Origin: Accumulibacter sp964420975
GTDB lineage: Bacteria; Pseudomonadota; Gammaproteobacteria; Burkholderiales; Rhodocyclaceae
DNA: 64,000 nucleotides
NCBI GenBank assembly: GCA_964420975.1
Contig: CAYQVH010000010.1
Location: forward strand, 1-64,000
Direction of reading: 5' to 3'
Positions 42,945-51,457 of the stretch are shown here, one piece after another (the stretch's first letter is position 1; every line of letters starts with the position of its first letter). The notes below the pieces were generated by a model. That model searched no databases, was not told the origin of the DNA, and saw only the letters and a list, made by a program, of their open reading frames with translations. The translations under genes were made by a program, and so were the position numbers.

Positions 42945-44132
42945 ATGAGCACGGGCCAGCGACGCATTGCCCACCTCGACATGGACGCTTTCTATGCTTC
43001 GGTCGCCGTGCTGCGTTACCCGGAGCTGCGCGGCAAGGCGGTGGTCATCGGGGGCGGAGACGGCCACCAACCGCTGCTGAAGGCGGACGGTACGTACCGT
43101 TTCGCTCATTTGCAAGATTACAGCGGCCGCGGTGTGGTGACCACGGCGAGCTACGAAGCACGCGCATTAGGCGTCTTTTCGGCGATGGGAATCATGAAAG
43201 CGGCTCGCCTGGCGCCGACCGCCATCCTCTTGCCCGTCGATTTTGCCGCCTATCGACACTATTCGCGACGCTTCAAGCAGGCAGTCGCCGACATCGCGCC
43301 GATGATTGAAGACCGCGGCATCGACGAAATCTACATCGACCTCAGCGCGCTGCCGCAACCGACACTGCCCCTGGCGCAGCAGCTCAAACTCGCGGTGCGC
43401 CGGGCGACCGGACTGTCGTGCTCGATCGCCGTCGCACCCAACAAGCTGCTCGCCAAGATCGGCTCTGACCTCGACAAGCCCGACGGACTGACCGTGCTCA
43501 CCGGCGACGACCTCGAAGCGCGCGTCTGGCCACTGCCGGTACGCAAGCTAAACGGCGTCGGCCCGAAAACCGAGCAGCGCCTGGCGGCGCTGGGAATCGA
43601 CCGCATCGGTGATCTCGCGCAGAGCACGGCGAGCGTTCTCGGGCCGCACTTTGGCCGCGCTTACGCGAGCTGGCTGCTGGCAGCCGCCCGCGGCATCGAC
43701 GAACGACCGGTGGTAACGAGTAGCGAGCCGAAGTCGATCAGCCGAGAGACGACGTTCGAACGTGACCTCCATGCGCGTGACGACCGTGGCGTGTTGCGCG
43801 CGATCTTTTCCGGCCTTTGTGCCGACGTTGCTGACGACCTCCGCCGGCAACGCTGTCGTGGGCGCACGATCGGCATCAAGCTGCGTTTTGCCGATTTCCA
43901 GACCCTTACCCGCGATTTGACGCTGGCGGCTGCGACTGCCGACGCGGCCGTGATCCGACGCGCCGCCGGCGAATGTTTGCGCCGCGTTCCCCTCGAACGT
44001 CGCTTGCGCCTACTCGGCGTACGAGTCAGCAAGCTGGCTGCGAACGGCGACGACGACCGCCAGACGGCGCCAATTCAGGGCGAACTGACGCTCTCGTTAC
44101 CGCTTGACGAACCGACGTCAGCACGCAGGTGA
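42945..44132 (+). CDS. dinB: DNA polymerase IV
   Basis: A 395-residue Y-family translesion polymerase. It has HLDMDAFYASV with the first catalytic Asp, TASYEARALGVFSAMG, the second acidic pair in RGIDEIYIDLSALPQ, APNKLLAKIGSDLDKPDGLT, and the helix-hairpin-helix around LNGVGPKTEQRLAALGIDRI. The C-terminal PIQGELTLSLPL could be the clamp-binding motif. ATG 42945 is used; TTG 42939 lies two codons upstream. Confidence 0.94.
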   Translation: MSTGQRRIAHLDMDAFYASVAVLRYPELRGKAVVIGGGDGHQPLLKADGTYRFAHLQDYSGRGVVTTASYEARALGVFSAMGIMKAARLAPTAILLPVDFAAYRHYSRRFKQAVADIAPMIEDRGIDEIYIDLSALPQPTLPLAQQLKLAVRRATGLSCSIAVAPNKLLAKIGSDLDKPDGLTVLTGDDLEARVWPLPVRKLNGVGPKTEQRLAALGIDRIGDLAQSTASVLGPHFGRAYASWLLAAARGIDERPVVTSSEPKSISRETTFERDLHARDDRGVLRAIFSGLCADVADDLRRQRCRGRTIGIKLRFADFQTLTRDLTLAAATADAAVIRRAAGECLRRVPLERRLRLLGVRVSKLAANGDDDRQTAPIQGELTLSLPLDEPTSARR

Positions 44133-44163
44133 AGCCCGTGCCGCGCGACCTCGCTCGTTTCGA

Positions 44164-45405
44164 TTACTCGGCGATCCCTGCGGCCCGGCGGAGCAGGGCG
44201 ACTTGGGCTGGCAGACAGCGCGTTCGCAGATCGTAGGCGTCGACGACGCGTTGCCGCGCCGCCTGCCGCAGGGGGAGTAGTTCCGCGCGTCGCTGGAGTA
44301 CATCCGCAACGGTGTTGGCGATCTCTGCCGGGGAAAAGAAATCGACCAGCAAGCCGTTCCGTCCGTCTTCGATGACTTCCTCGACCGGCGCCGTACGCGA
44401 GGCGACGATCAGGCAACCCATGCTCATCGCCTCGAGCAGCGACCAGCTGAGGACAAACGGATACGTCAGATAGAGGTGCACCGTCGACACCTGCAGCAGT
44501 TCGGTCAGCACGGCGTGCGGAACCTTGCCGACAAAGTGAACGCGGCGAAGATCGAGGCGGCCGGCGACTTGTTCGAGAAAGTGACGCTTCCACGTGCTGC
44601 CCGTCGGCGCGGCGGCACCGTAGCTGACCCCCTCCCCGCCGACGACAATGACCTGCAAGCGGCGGCGCTGGGCCAGCAGTTCAGGCAGCGCGCGCATGAA
44701 GACGTGATAACCCCGATACGGTTCGAGCTCGCGCGCGACAAAGGTAAGCACTTCGTCGCCGGGACAGAGTTCGAGGCCGGCCCTCCCGAGGTGAATGCGG
44801 GCCGCCGGGTTTGGCATCAGCTGATCGCTGTCGATGCCATCGTGGATCACGGTGATCTTCCCGCGCAGCACTTCCGGGTGGCGATCGCGCTGGAACCGGG
44901 TTGGCGCCACGCCCTGATCGGCAGCGACCAGCGCATGCAACAAGTGGGAATTCTTCAGCCGCAATCGCTGTTGACCATCGAGACTGCTTTGCCCGAACTC
45001 CGGATCGAAGAAGGCATCGCCCCCTTCGCCGCCGTAGTAATACTCGGCATAGACCAGCAGGGGGACGTTTGGAAAGACGTCCTTGACGAAATACGCCTCG
45101 CCCCAGCCGGAATGCGCGAAAATGACGTCAGGAACAAAGCCCTGCTTTCTCAGGCGGTCGAGGCAACGCGCAACCGAATCACCCCGGGCGGTCTTCGCCA
45201 GACTCTCCTGAACCTCGGGTGGCGCCTCGCGCAAGGCAGCCTGCGGGGCCGCGCGCGGCCGATGCCGGATGATCCGCACGCCTGGGGTCGCCAGCCTTGG
45301 CGGGTTGACCGTCAGCGCCAGCACCTCGTCGCCCGCCGCCGCGAGGGCCGGAGCCAAGTGCTTGAACTGGCCGGGAAAGTTCTGGTGGATGAAGACGACC
45401 TTCAT
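44164..45405 (-). CDS. Glycosyltransferase family 4 protein
   Basis: A 413-residue GT-B glycosyltransferase. It starts MKVVFIHQNFPGQFKHLAPA (a GT4 subgroup start), with LTFVARELEPYRGYHVFMRA in the nucleotide-sugar domain and the EX7E-type LSWSLLEAMSMGCLIVASRT followed by APVEEVIEDGRNGLLVDF. Donor and acceptor are unknown. It is transcribed against dinB and divergent from the hemerythrin gene. The frame is open to 45501 but ATG 45405 matches the family. Confidence 0.88.
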   Translation of the reverse strand: MKVVFIHQNFPGQFKHLAPALAAAGDEVLALTVNPPRLATPGVRIIRHRPRAAPQAALREAPPEVQESLAKTARGDSVARCLDRLRKQGFVPDVIFAHSGWGEAYFVKDVFPNVPLLVYAEYYYGGEGGDAFFDPEFGQSSLDGQQRLRLKNSHLLHALVAADQGVAPTRFQRDRHPEVLRGKITVIHDGIDSDQLMPNPAARIHLGRAGLELCPGDEVLTFVARELEPYRGYHVFMRALPELLAQRRRLQVIVVGGEGVSYGAAAPTGSTWKRHFLEQVAGRLDLRRVHFVGKVPHAVLTELLQVSTVHLYLTYPFVLSWSLLEAMSMGCLIVASRTAPVEEVIEDGRNGLLVDFFSPAEIANTVADVLQRRAELLPLRQAARQRVVDAYDLRTRCLPAQVALLRRAAGIAE

Positions 45406-45525
45406 GGCGCAGCGGGCAGTGCGCAAACCACCGCCGGACGGCGCGTGTGGCAATATCCGCGAGCATCGCGGGCGCTGCTGCGGTTGAGGCGAGACCAGCA
45501 CACGCTTGGTAAGTGGAGAAGACGC

Positions 45526-45978
45526 ATGCCGTTTCTAAGCTGGCGAATGAAGTACCGGGTCGGCGTCGACCAGATCGATGAGGAACACAGGTATCTGTTT
45601 GCCCTGATCAACGAATTTCATGACGGCCATCTCGGCGGCGCGCAGCGACACGCTCTGCAGCGCATCCTCAATCGTTTGGTGCAATATGCCGAAACGCACT
45701 TTCGCCACGAAGAGGCGATCATGCAGGCGGAAGGCTATCCGATCTACGCCGCGCACTGCAAACTGCACGAGGAGCTTTACCTGACGATCTACCGACTCTC
45801 CGAAGACCTGGCCAGCGGCTCCCTGCGGGTCGACATGGATACGGTTCGCTTTATCCGCAGTTGGTTGGTTAGCCATATTGCGCAACACGACCTGCAATTT
45901 GCCGGCTATCTCGCTTGCCGCAACCCGCTCGCGGTCGCTGACCGCAGTGACCCGCCCGCGTCCGAGGAAACGAAGTAG
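45526..45978 (+). CDS. Bacteriohemerythrin
   Basis: A 150-residue oxygen-binding di-iron protein. All seven ligands are visible: His21 (DEEHRYLF), His58 and Glu62 (THFRHEE), His77, His81 (HCKLHEE), His117 and Asp122 (HIAQHD). It carries or senses O2 in the cytoplasm. The longer frame upstream to 44476 is the antisense of the glycosyltransferase and is rejected. GGAG lies upstream of ATG 45526. Confidence 0.93.
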   Translation: MPFLSWRMKYRVGVDQIDEEHRYLFALINEFHDGHLGGAQRHALQRILNRLVQYAETHFRHEEAIMQAEGYPIYAAHCKLHEELYLTIYRLSEDLASGSLRVDMDTVRFIRSWLVSHIAQHDLQFAGYLACRNPLAVADRSDPPASEETK

Positions 45979-46012
45979 AATCCGACTGTCTGCTCTACTC
46001 GCCCCTTCCCCC

Positions 46013-46924
46013 ATGCCTACGTTTCAGGACGTCATTCTGCGTCTCCAGGATTTCTGGGACAAACAGGGTTGTGCGCTGCTGCAACCCTACGACATCGAGG
46101 TCGGCGCCGGCACCTTCCATACCGCGACCTTTCTGCGTGCCATAGGCCCCGAGCCGTGGCATGCGGCCTATGTTCAACCCTCGCGGCGGCCAAAAGACGG
46201 TCGTTACGGCGAAAACCCCAATCGCATGCAACACTACTACCAGTACCAGGTGGTGATGAAACCGTCGCCGGCCAACCTTCAGGACCTCTACCTCGAATCG
46301 CTGCGCGCGCTCGGCATCGATACCGGCCAGCATGACATCCGCTTCGTTGAAGACGACTGGGAAAGCCCGACGCTGGGCGCCTGGGGCCTGGGCTGGGAAG
46401 TCTGGCTAGACGGCATGGAAGTTACCCAGTTTACCTACTTTCAGGAGGTTGGCTCGCTCCCCTGCCGACCCGTCCTGGGAGAAATCACCTACGGTATCGA
46501 ACGCCTGGCGATGTATCTGCAAGGTGTCGAGAACGTTTTTGACCTGGTCTGGGGAAACGGCCCCGGCTATCGGATTACCTATGGTGACGTCTACCACCAG
46601 AACGAAGTCGAACAGTCGAAATACAACTTTGAACAGTCGAACGTCGAGCTGCTCTTTCGTCACTTTGGCGAGTACGAGGCGGAAGCCCGGCGCTTGATCG
46701 CCGCTGGACTCGCGCTGCCGGCTTACGAGATGGTCATGAAGTGCTCGCACACCTTCAATCTGCTCGACGCGCGGGGCGCCATTTCGGTCACTGAGCGCGC
46801 CGCGTACATCGGCCGCGTGCGTGCCTTGGCACGCGAGGTGGCACAGGCTTATTACGACTCGCGGCAAACGCTCGGCTTTCCGATGTGCAAGCGCACGGCT
46901 GACCGCGAGGAGCGCCGAGCATGA
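46013..46924 (+). CDS. glyQ: Glycine--tRNA ligase alpha subunit
   Basis: A 303-residue catalytic subunit of the tetrameric glycyl-tRNA synthetase. The sequence TFQDVILRLQDFWDKQGCAL, GAGTFHTATFLRAIGPEPW, PSRRPKDGRYGENPNRMQHY and EVTQFTYFQEVGSLPCRPVL is nearly invariant in the family. It overlaps glyS by 4 nt. Confidence 0.98.
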   Translation: MPTFQDVILRLQDFWDKQGCALLQPYDIEVGAGTFHTATFLRAIGPEPWHAAYVQPSRRPKDGRYGENPNRMQHYYQYQVVMKPSPANLQDLYLESLRALGIDTGQHDIRFVEDDWESPTLGAWGLGWEVWLDGMEVTQFTYFQEVGSLPCRPVLGEITYGIERLAMYLQGVENVFDLVWGNGPGYRITYGDVYHQNEVEQSKYNFEQSNVELLFRHFGEYEAEARRLIAAGLALPAYEMVMKCSHTFNLLDARGAISVTERAAYIGRVRALAREVAQAYYDSRQTLGFPMCKRTADREERRA

Positions 46925-48993
46925 GCGACACGCTGCTGATCGAGCTGCTGACCGAAGAATTGCCGCCAAAGTCGCTGCGCCTGCTGGCGACGGTGTTTGC
47001 CGAGACCGTTTTCGCCGCGCTGAAGGCGCAACAGTTTGCTGGCGACGACAGCGTCTGCACGCCGTATGCGACGCCACGCCGGCTGGCGTTGACCGTCACT
47101 CGGGTGGCCGCGCAGCAACCCGACCGGGTCCTCGAAAAGAAGGGACCTGCGGTTGGCAGCGGTATCGACACCGACGGCAAGCCGACCCCGGCGCTGACCG
47201 GCTTCCTGCGCGCTGCCGGAGTGAGCTTCGAGCAACTGCAGCGACGCCGCGACGGCAAGGCCGAGTACTTTGTCGCCCGCTGGACGAAAACCGGCGAAGC
47301 GCTGGCCGCCCACCTCGCCGAGATCGTCACCCAGGCGCTCCGCAAGCTGCCGATCGCCAAGGTGATGCGCTGGGGCGATTCCGAGCATCAGTTTGTGCGC
47401 CCGGTGCACGGGCTGATCCTGCTTCACGGCGAGCAGGTCGTATCTGGCAGCGTGCTTGGGCTCGACAGCGGGCGCCGCACACTGGGCCATCGCTTCCTGT
47501 CGGCTGGCGAGCTTGCCATCGACTCCGCCGACGACTACCCGACACGTCTCGCCGCGGCCAAGGTGATCGCGTCCTTTGAGCAACGCCGGTCGACGATCGC
47601 GACCCAACTTGCGGCGGTTGCCGACGGCTTGCAAGCACAGATCAAGGCGGCGGACGAACTGCTCGACGAAGTCACTGCGCTGGTCGAGTGGCCGGCGGTG
47701 TATGTCGGTCGTTTTGAGCCCGAGTACCTCGAAGTGCCGCAGGAATGTTTGATCCTGACCATGCAGCAGAATCAGAAGTACTTCCCGCTGCTCGACCGAG
47801 AAGGCAAGCTGCTGAATCAGTTCCTGATCGTCTCCAACATGGAGATCGATGATCCGTCGAACATCGTCCGCGGCAACGAGCGCGTCGTCCGCCCGCGCCT
47901 GGCCGACGCCCGCTTTTTCTTCAATCAGGACCGCAAGGCCGGTTTCGCCAGTCGTGTCGTCGGCCTTGGTGCGGTGGTGTATCACCATCAGCTCGGCTCT
48001 CAGGGAGACCGCGCGCAGCGACTTGGACGGATCGCTCGCCACATCGGCAACAAGCTGCATGCCGACGGCAATCTCGCCGAACGCGCCGCGCTGTTCTCAA
48101 AGATCGACCTGCTGACCGACATGGTCGGCGAGTTCCCCGAACTGCAAGGCATCATGGGCCGCTACTATCTGCTGCACGAAGGCGGTCTGCCGGTTGTCGC
48201 CGACGCCATCGAGCAGCACTATCGGCCACGTTTCGCGGGCGACGCGCTACCCCAGGGCAACATCGCGTGTGCTGCCGCCCTCGCCGACAAGCTCGACGCG
48301 CTGGTCGGATTTTTCGCGATCGGCCAGGTGCCAACCGGCGACAAGGACCCCTTCGCCTTGCGCCGCGCCGCGCTCGGCGTTCTGCGCATTCTGATGGAAA
48401 CCCCTCTGCCGCTCGACCTCGGCGAACTGGTCGCGGTGGCGAAAGAGGCATTGCGTCAGCAGGGCGTTCCCGTGCCAGCGATCGACGAGTCGTTGCGGGG
48501 CTTCCTGCTCGATCGGCTGCGCGGCCTGCTGCGGGAGATGGGGCATTCGGCCGACGTCGTTGAAGCGGTGCTCGCGCAGCGCCCGACGCGGATCGACCTC
48601 GTCCCGCAAAAGCTGTCGGCGGTCGGTGAGTTCCTCAAGCTGCCCGAAGCGCTGGCCCTGGCGGCGGCCAACAAACGCATCGGCAACCTTCTCAAGAAAG
48701 CCAACGAAGCCTTTCCGGACCCTGACCTTGCGCTCTTCGAAGAGGACGCCGAAAGGGCGCTGTTCCAGCGCGTGTCGCTGATGACGCCAGTTGTCCGATC
48801 GCACGTCGCGAACGAGGATTATGCTGACGCCCTCAAGGTGCTCGCCTCGGTCCGCGCCGAGGTCGACCGCTTCTTTGACGAGGTGATGGTTAACGTCGAC
48901 GAACCGCTGTTGCGGCGTAATCGGCTCGGTCTGCTGCAGGCGCTGTTCGAGCAGCTCAACGCGGTCGCCGACCTTTCGAAGCTGGCCGTATGA
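46921..48993 (+). CDS. glyS: Glycine--tRNA ligase beta subunit
   Basis: A 690-residue tRNA-binding subunit. It starts LLIELLTEELPPKSLRLLA, has FVRPVHGLILLHGEQVVSG and a central HD-like region (AERAALFSKIDLLTDMVGEF), and ends with the DALR anticodon-binding region (ANEDYADALKVLASVRAEVD). It overlaps glyQ and gmhB by 4 nt each. Confidence 0.97.
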   Translation: MSDTLLIELLTEELPPKSLRLLATVFAETVFAALKAQQFAGDDSVCTPYATPRRLALTVTRVAAQQPDRVLEKKGPAVGSGIDTDGKPTPALTGFLRAAGVSFEQLQRRRDGKAEYFVARWTKTGEALAAHLAEIVTQALRKLPIAKVMRWGDSEHQFVRPVHGLILLHGEQVVSGSVLGLDSGRRTLGHRFLSAGELAIDSADDYPTRLAAAKVIASFEQRRSTIATQLAAVADGLQAQIKAADELLDEVTALVEWPAVYVGRFEPEYLEVPQECLILTMQQNQKYFPLLDREGKLLNQFLIVSNMEIDDPSNIVRGNERVVRPRLADARFFFNQDRKAGFASRVVGLGAVVYHHQLGSQGDRAQRLGRIARHIGNKLHADGNLAERAALFSKIDLLTDMVGEFPELQGIMGRYYLLHEGGLPVVADAIEQHYRPRFAGDALPQGNIACAAALADKLDALVGFFAIGQVPTGDKDPFALRRAALGVLRILMETPLPLDLGELVAVAKEALRQQGVPVPAIDESLRGFLLDRLRGLLREMGHSADVVEAVLAQRPTRIDLVPQKLSAVGEFLKLPEALALAAANKRIGNLLKKANEAFPDPDLALFEEDAERALFQRVSLMTPVVRSHVANEDYADALKVLASVRAEVDRFFDEVMVNVDEPLLRRNRLGLLQALFEQLNAVADLSKLAV

Positions 48994-49526
48994 AGCTCGT
49001 GATCCTCGACCGCGACGGGGTGATCAACTACGACTCGAAGCAGTTCATCAAGTCTCCAGCCGAGTGGCGACCGATTCCGGGCAGCATCGAGGCGATTGCG
49101 CGACTTTGCCAGGCCGGCTACCGGGTCGTCGTCGCAACCAACCAATCGGGGATCGGTCGCGGGCTGTTCGACATGGACACGTTGAACGCCATCCACCAGA
49201 AAATGCACGCGGCGGTCCTCACCGCCGGCGGGCGAATAGACGCCATCTATTATTGTCCCCACCCGGTCGACGCGGGCTGCCGCTGCCGAAAGCCGGCGAC
49301 CGGCATGTTTGATCGCATCGCCAGCTGCTTCAACGTCAGCCTGGCTGGCGTGCCGGCGATTGGCGATTCGCTGCGCGACCTGCAAGCCGCTGCCGCCGTC
49401 GCTGCCGAACCGATTCTGGTTCTCACCGGCAAGGGAACGGAAACCAAGACGGCTGGCGGACTTCCCGACGCCACGCGCATTTTTCCGGATCTGGCGACGG
49501 CGACCGACCACATCCTGCGCGTGTAA
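48990..49526 (+). CDS. gmhB: D-glycero-beta-D-manno-heptose-1,7-bisphosphate 7-phosphatase
   Basis: A 178-residue HAD phosphatase of lipopolysaccharide heptose synthesis. It has the nucleophile motif VILDRDGVINYDS, VVVATNQSGIGRGLF, the zinc-site cysteines in YYCPHPVDAGCRCRKPATG, and the GDSLRDLQAA acidic motif. It overlaps glyS by 4 nt and plsC by 1 nt. Confidence 0.94.
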   Translation: MKLVILDRDGVINYDSKQFIKSPAEWRPIPGSIEAIARLCQAGYRVVVATNQSGIGRGLFDMDTLNAIHQKMHAAVLTAGGRIDAIYYCPHPVDAGCRCRKPATGMFDRIASCFNVSLAGVPAIGDSLRDLQAAAAVAAEPILVLTGKGTETKTAGGLPDATRIFPDLATATDHILRV

Positions 49527-50269
49527 TGCGGGTGTTGCGTTCGTCGCTGTTCCTGCTCCTGGTCGTTCCGTGGACCGCCGTGTTTGGTACGCTGGTTTCG
49601 CTCGCCCTCATCGCGCCGATGCCTGTGCGCTACCGGATCATCGCCGTCTGGCGGGTGGGCTTCATGGTTCTCTGCCGATCGGTGGTCGGCGTTCGTTACC
49701 GCGTGTTGGGTCGCGAGAACATTCCCCGCCAACCGTCGGTCATTCTCGCCAAACACCAGTCGGCGTGGGAAACGGTTGGCCTGCAGGACATCTTTCCGCC
49801 GCTCGTCTTCGTTCTCAAGAAGGAGCTGCTGCGTCTGCCCTTCTTCGGCTGGGGGCTGGCCGCACTGAAGATGATTTCGATCGATCGTGGCGACGCCAAG
49901 GCCGCGTTGCGGGAGGTTTTTGAACAGGGACGCGAGCGCCTGGCGGCTGGCTACTGGGTCGTCATCTTTCCCGAAGGCACCCGTGTCGCACCGGGCGAAA
50001 CTTGCCGTTATCAACCCGGCGGTGCCCATCTGGCTGTTCGCGCTGGGGCGAAGGTCGTACCGGTGGCGCACGACGCCGGCGAGCTTTGGGCCAAAGGGAG
50101 CTTGCGTATTGCACCGGGAGTGATTACGGTCAGTATCGGTCCGGCGATCGATCCGCAGGGCAAGACCAGTGCGGCGGTCAACCAGCAGGCGGCAGCGTGG
50201 ATCGAGAGCGAAATGCGCCGCCTGTCGCCACATCGCTACCCGGCGGCAAGCGATGCCGTGGCGCCCTGA
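49526..50269 (+). CDS. plsC: 1-acyl-sn-glycerol-3-phosphate acyltransferase
   Basis: A 247-residue acyltransferase of phospholipid synthesis with an N-terminal membrane helix. The catalytic motif is SVILAKHQSAWET, with Glu where HX4D has Asp, a form I associate with betaproteobacterial PlsC. The substrate-binding motif is VVIFPEGTRVAPGE. It overlaps the next gene by 17 nt. Confidence 0.92.
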   Translation: MRVLRSSLFLLLVVPWTAVFGTLVSLALIAPMPVRYRIIAVWRVGFMVLCRSVVGVRYRVLGRENIPRQPSVILAKHQSAWETVGLQDIFPPLVFVLKKELLRLPFFGWGLAALKMISIDRGDAKAALREVFEQGRERLAAGYWVVIFPEGTRVAPGETCRYQPGGAHLAVRAGAKVVPVAHDAGELWAKGSLRIAPGVITVSIGPAIDPQGKTSAAVNQQAAAWIESEMRRLSPHRYPAASDAVAP

Positions 50270-50993
50270 GCGTTCGGCCACAGCCGAGTCGTCGCGGACG
50301 ATCACTGTCGGCGACGACCGGCTGGAGTACGTCCTGCAACGCAGCAAGCGGCGCACGATCGGTCTGACGGTCGATCGTCGTGGCTTGCGCGTACGCGCAC
50401 CTGAAAGCGCTTCGCTGACTGAAGTCGAAGCGGCGATCGTGCGCTATCGCCAGTGGATCAACGACGAGCTGACGCATTGGCAGGGCGAAACGCGGCCGGA
50501 AACGATCCGCATCGTCGATGGCCTGAGCCTGCCGCTGCTCGGACAGGCGCTTACCCTGCGTCTTGCCATAGGCGCCAACCGCTGGCTGTGGAACCCGCAT
50601 CCGACGCAACCGACGCTGACGCTTTGTCTGCGCACACCTGGCGAAGCCCGTCGCTTGCTCGAACGGGCGTTGCAATCCCGCGCGCGCGAGCTGTTCGGCG
50701 AACGACTGGCGGAACATGCCGCCCGCCTGGGCGTGGCCCCTCCGCGTCTGTCGCTGTCGGCAGCGCGAACGCGCTGGGGAAGTTGCAGCTCGGTCAGCGG
50801 CGTTCGTCTCAACTGGCGCCTGCTGCACTTCCCGCTGCCGATCATCGATTACGTCGTTGCCCACGAAGTCGCCCATCTCCAGGAGATGAATCACAGCCCG
50901 CAGTTCTGGGCGGTTGTTGCCCGACTGCATCCCAATTACCGCGACACACGCGCCGAACTCAGGCGCCTCGCGGCCACCTGTCCCGATTGGTAA
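50253..50993 (+). CDS. YgjP/M48-like metallopeptidase domain protein
   Basis: A 246-residue protein of the YgjP-type (DUF45) family. Zinc ligands are visible in YVVAHEVAHLQEMNHSPQFW, a HExxH motif followed by the third His. The N-terminal LQRSKRRTIGLTVDRRGLRV and RTRWGSCSSVSGVRLNWRLL are characteristic. The substrate is unknown. ATG 50253 is inside the end of plsC; an in-frame extension upstream is not supported. Confidence 0.88.
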   Translation: MPWRPERSATAESSRTITVGDDRLEYVLQRSKRRTIGLTVDRRGLRVRAPESASLTEVEAAIVRYRQWINDELTHWQGETRPETIRIVDGLSLPLLGQALTLRLAIGANRWLWNPHPTQPTLTLCLRTPGEARRLLERALQSRARELFGERLAEHAARLGVAPPRLSLSAARTRWGSCSSVSGVRLNWRLLHFPLPIIDYVVAHEVAHLQEMNHSPQFWAVVARLHPNYRDTRAELRRLAATCPDW

Positions 50994-51002
50994 GGAGAAC
51001 GC

Positions 51003-51395
51003 ATGAGGATCCTGCACACCATGTTGCGCGTCGGCGATCTCGAACGCTCGCTGGCTTTTTACACCGGCGTCCTTGGCATGCGCGAACTGCGCCGGCACGA
51101 CTATCCGGGCGGACGCTTCACGCTCGCCTTTGTGGGCTACAGCGCAGAAGTCGACGGGGCGGTGCTCGAACTGACACATAACTGGGACACCTCGTCGTAC
51201 GCGATCGGCACCGGCTTCGGCCACGTCGCCATTGAAGTGGACGACGCCTACGCGGCGTGCGAGCAGATCAAAGCGCGCGGCGGCAAGGTCGTCCGCGAAG
51301 CGGGACCGATGAAACACGGGACGACCGTGATCGCATTCGTCGAGGATCCGGACGGCTACACGATCGAACTGATCCAGAAGAAGTCAGCCGCTTGA
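51003..51395 (+). CDS. gloA: Lactoylglutathione lyase
   Basis: A 130-residue glyoxalase I, which converts the hemithioacetal of methylglyoxal and glutathione to S-lactoylglutathione. It begins RILHTMLRVGDLERSLAFYT with metal ligand His5, has FGHVAIEVDDAYAACEQIK with a second His, and Glu ligands in AVLELTHNWD and DGYTIELIQKK. GGAG lies upstream of ATG 51003. It ends the glyQ-gloA transcription unit. Confidence 0.95.
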   Translation: MRILHTMLRVGDLERSLAFYTGVLGMRELRRHDYPGGRFTLAFVGYSAEVDGAVLELTHNWDTSSYAIGTGFGHVAIEVDDAYAACEQIKARGGKVVREAGPMKHGTTVIAFVEDPDGYTIELIQKKSAA

Positions 51396-51413
51396 ACCCC
51401 CTCCTCCGGTAAA

Positions 51414-51439
51414 GGCGTCGAGCGCCTGGCGACGACGCC
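51414..51439. terminator. Stem-loop between convergent gloA and kinase genes
   Basis: GGCGTCG and CGACGCC form a 7-bp stem with a 12-nt loop between two convergent genes. There is no T-run, so terminator function is uncertain. Confidence 0.35.
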
Positions 51440-51457
51440 CAGCGCGCGAAGGGCGAG

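Noticed and set aside
44476..45525. N-terminal extension of bacteriohemerythrin by 350 residues
   Set aside because: The extension is antisense to the glycosyltransferase gene. The hemerythrin domain starts at ATG 45526 with its own ribosome binding site.
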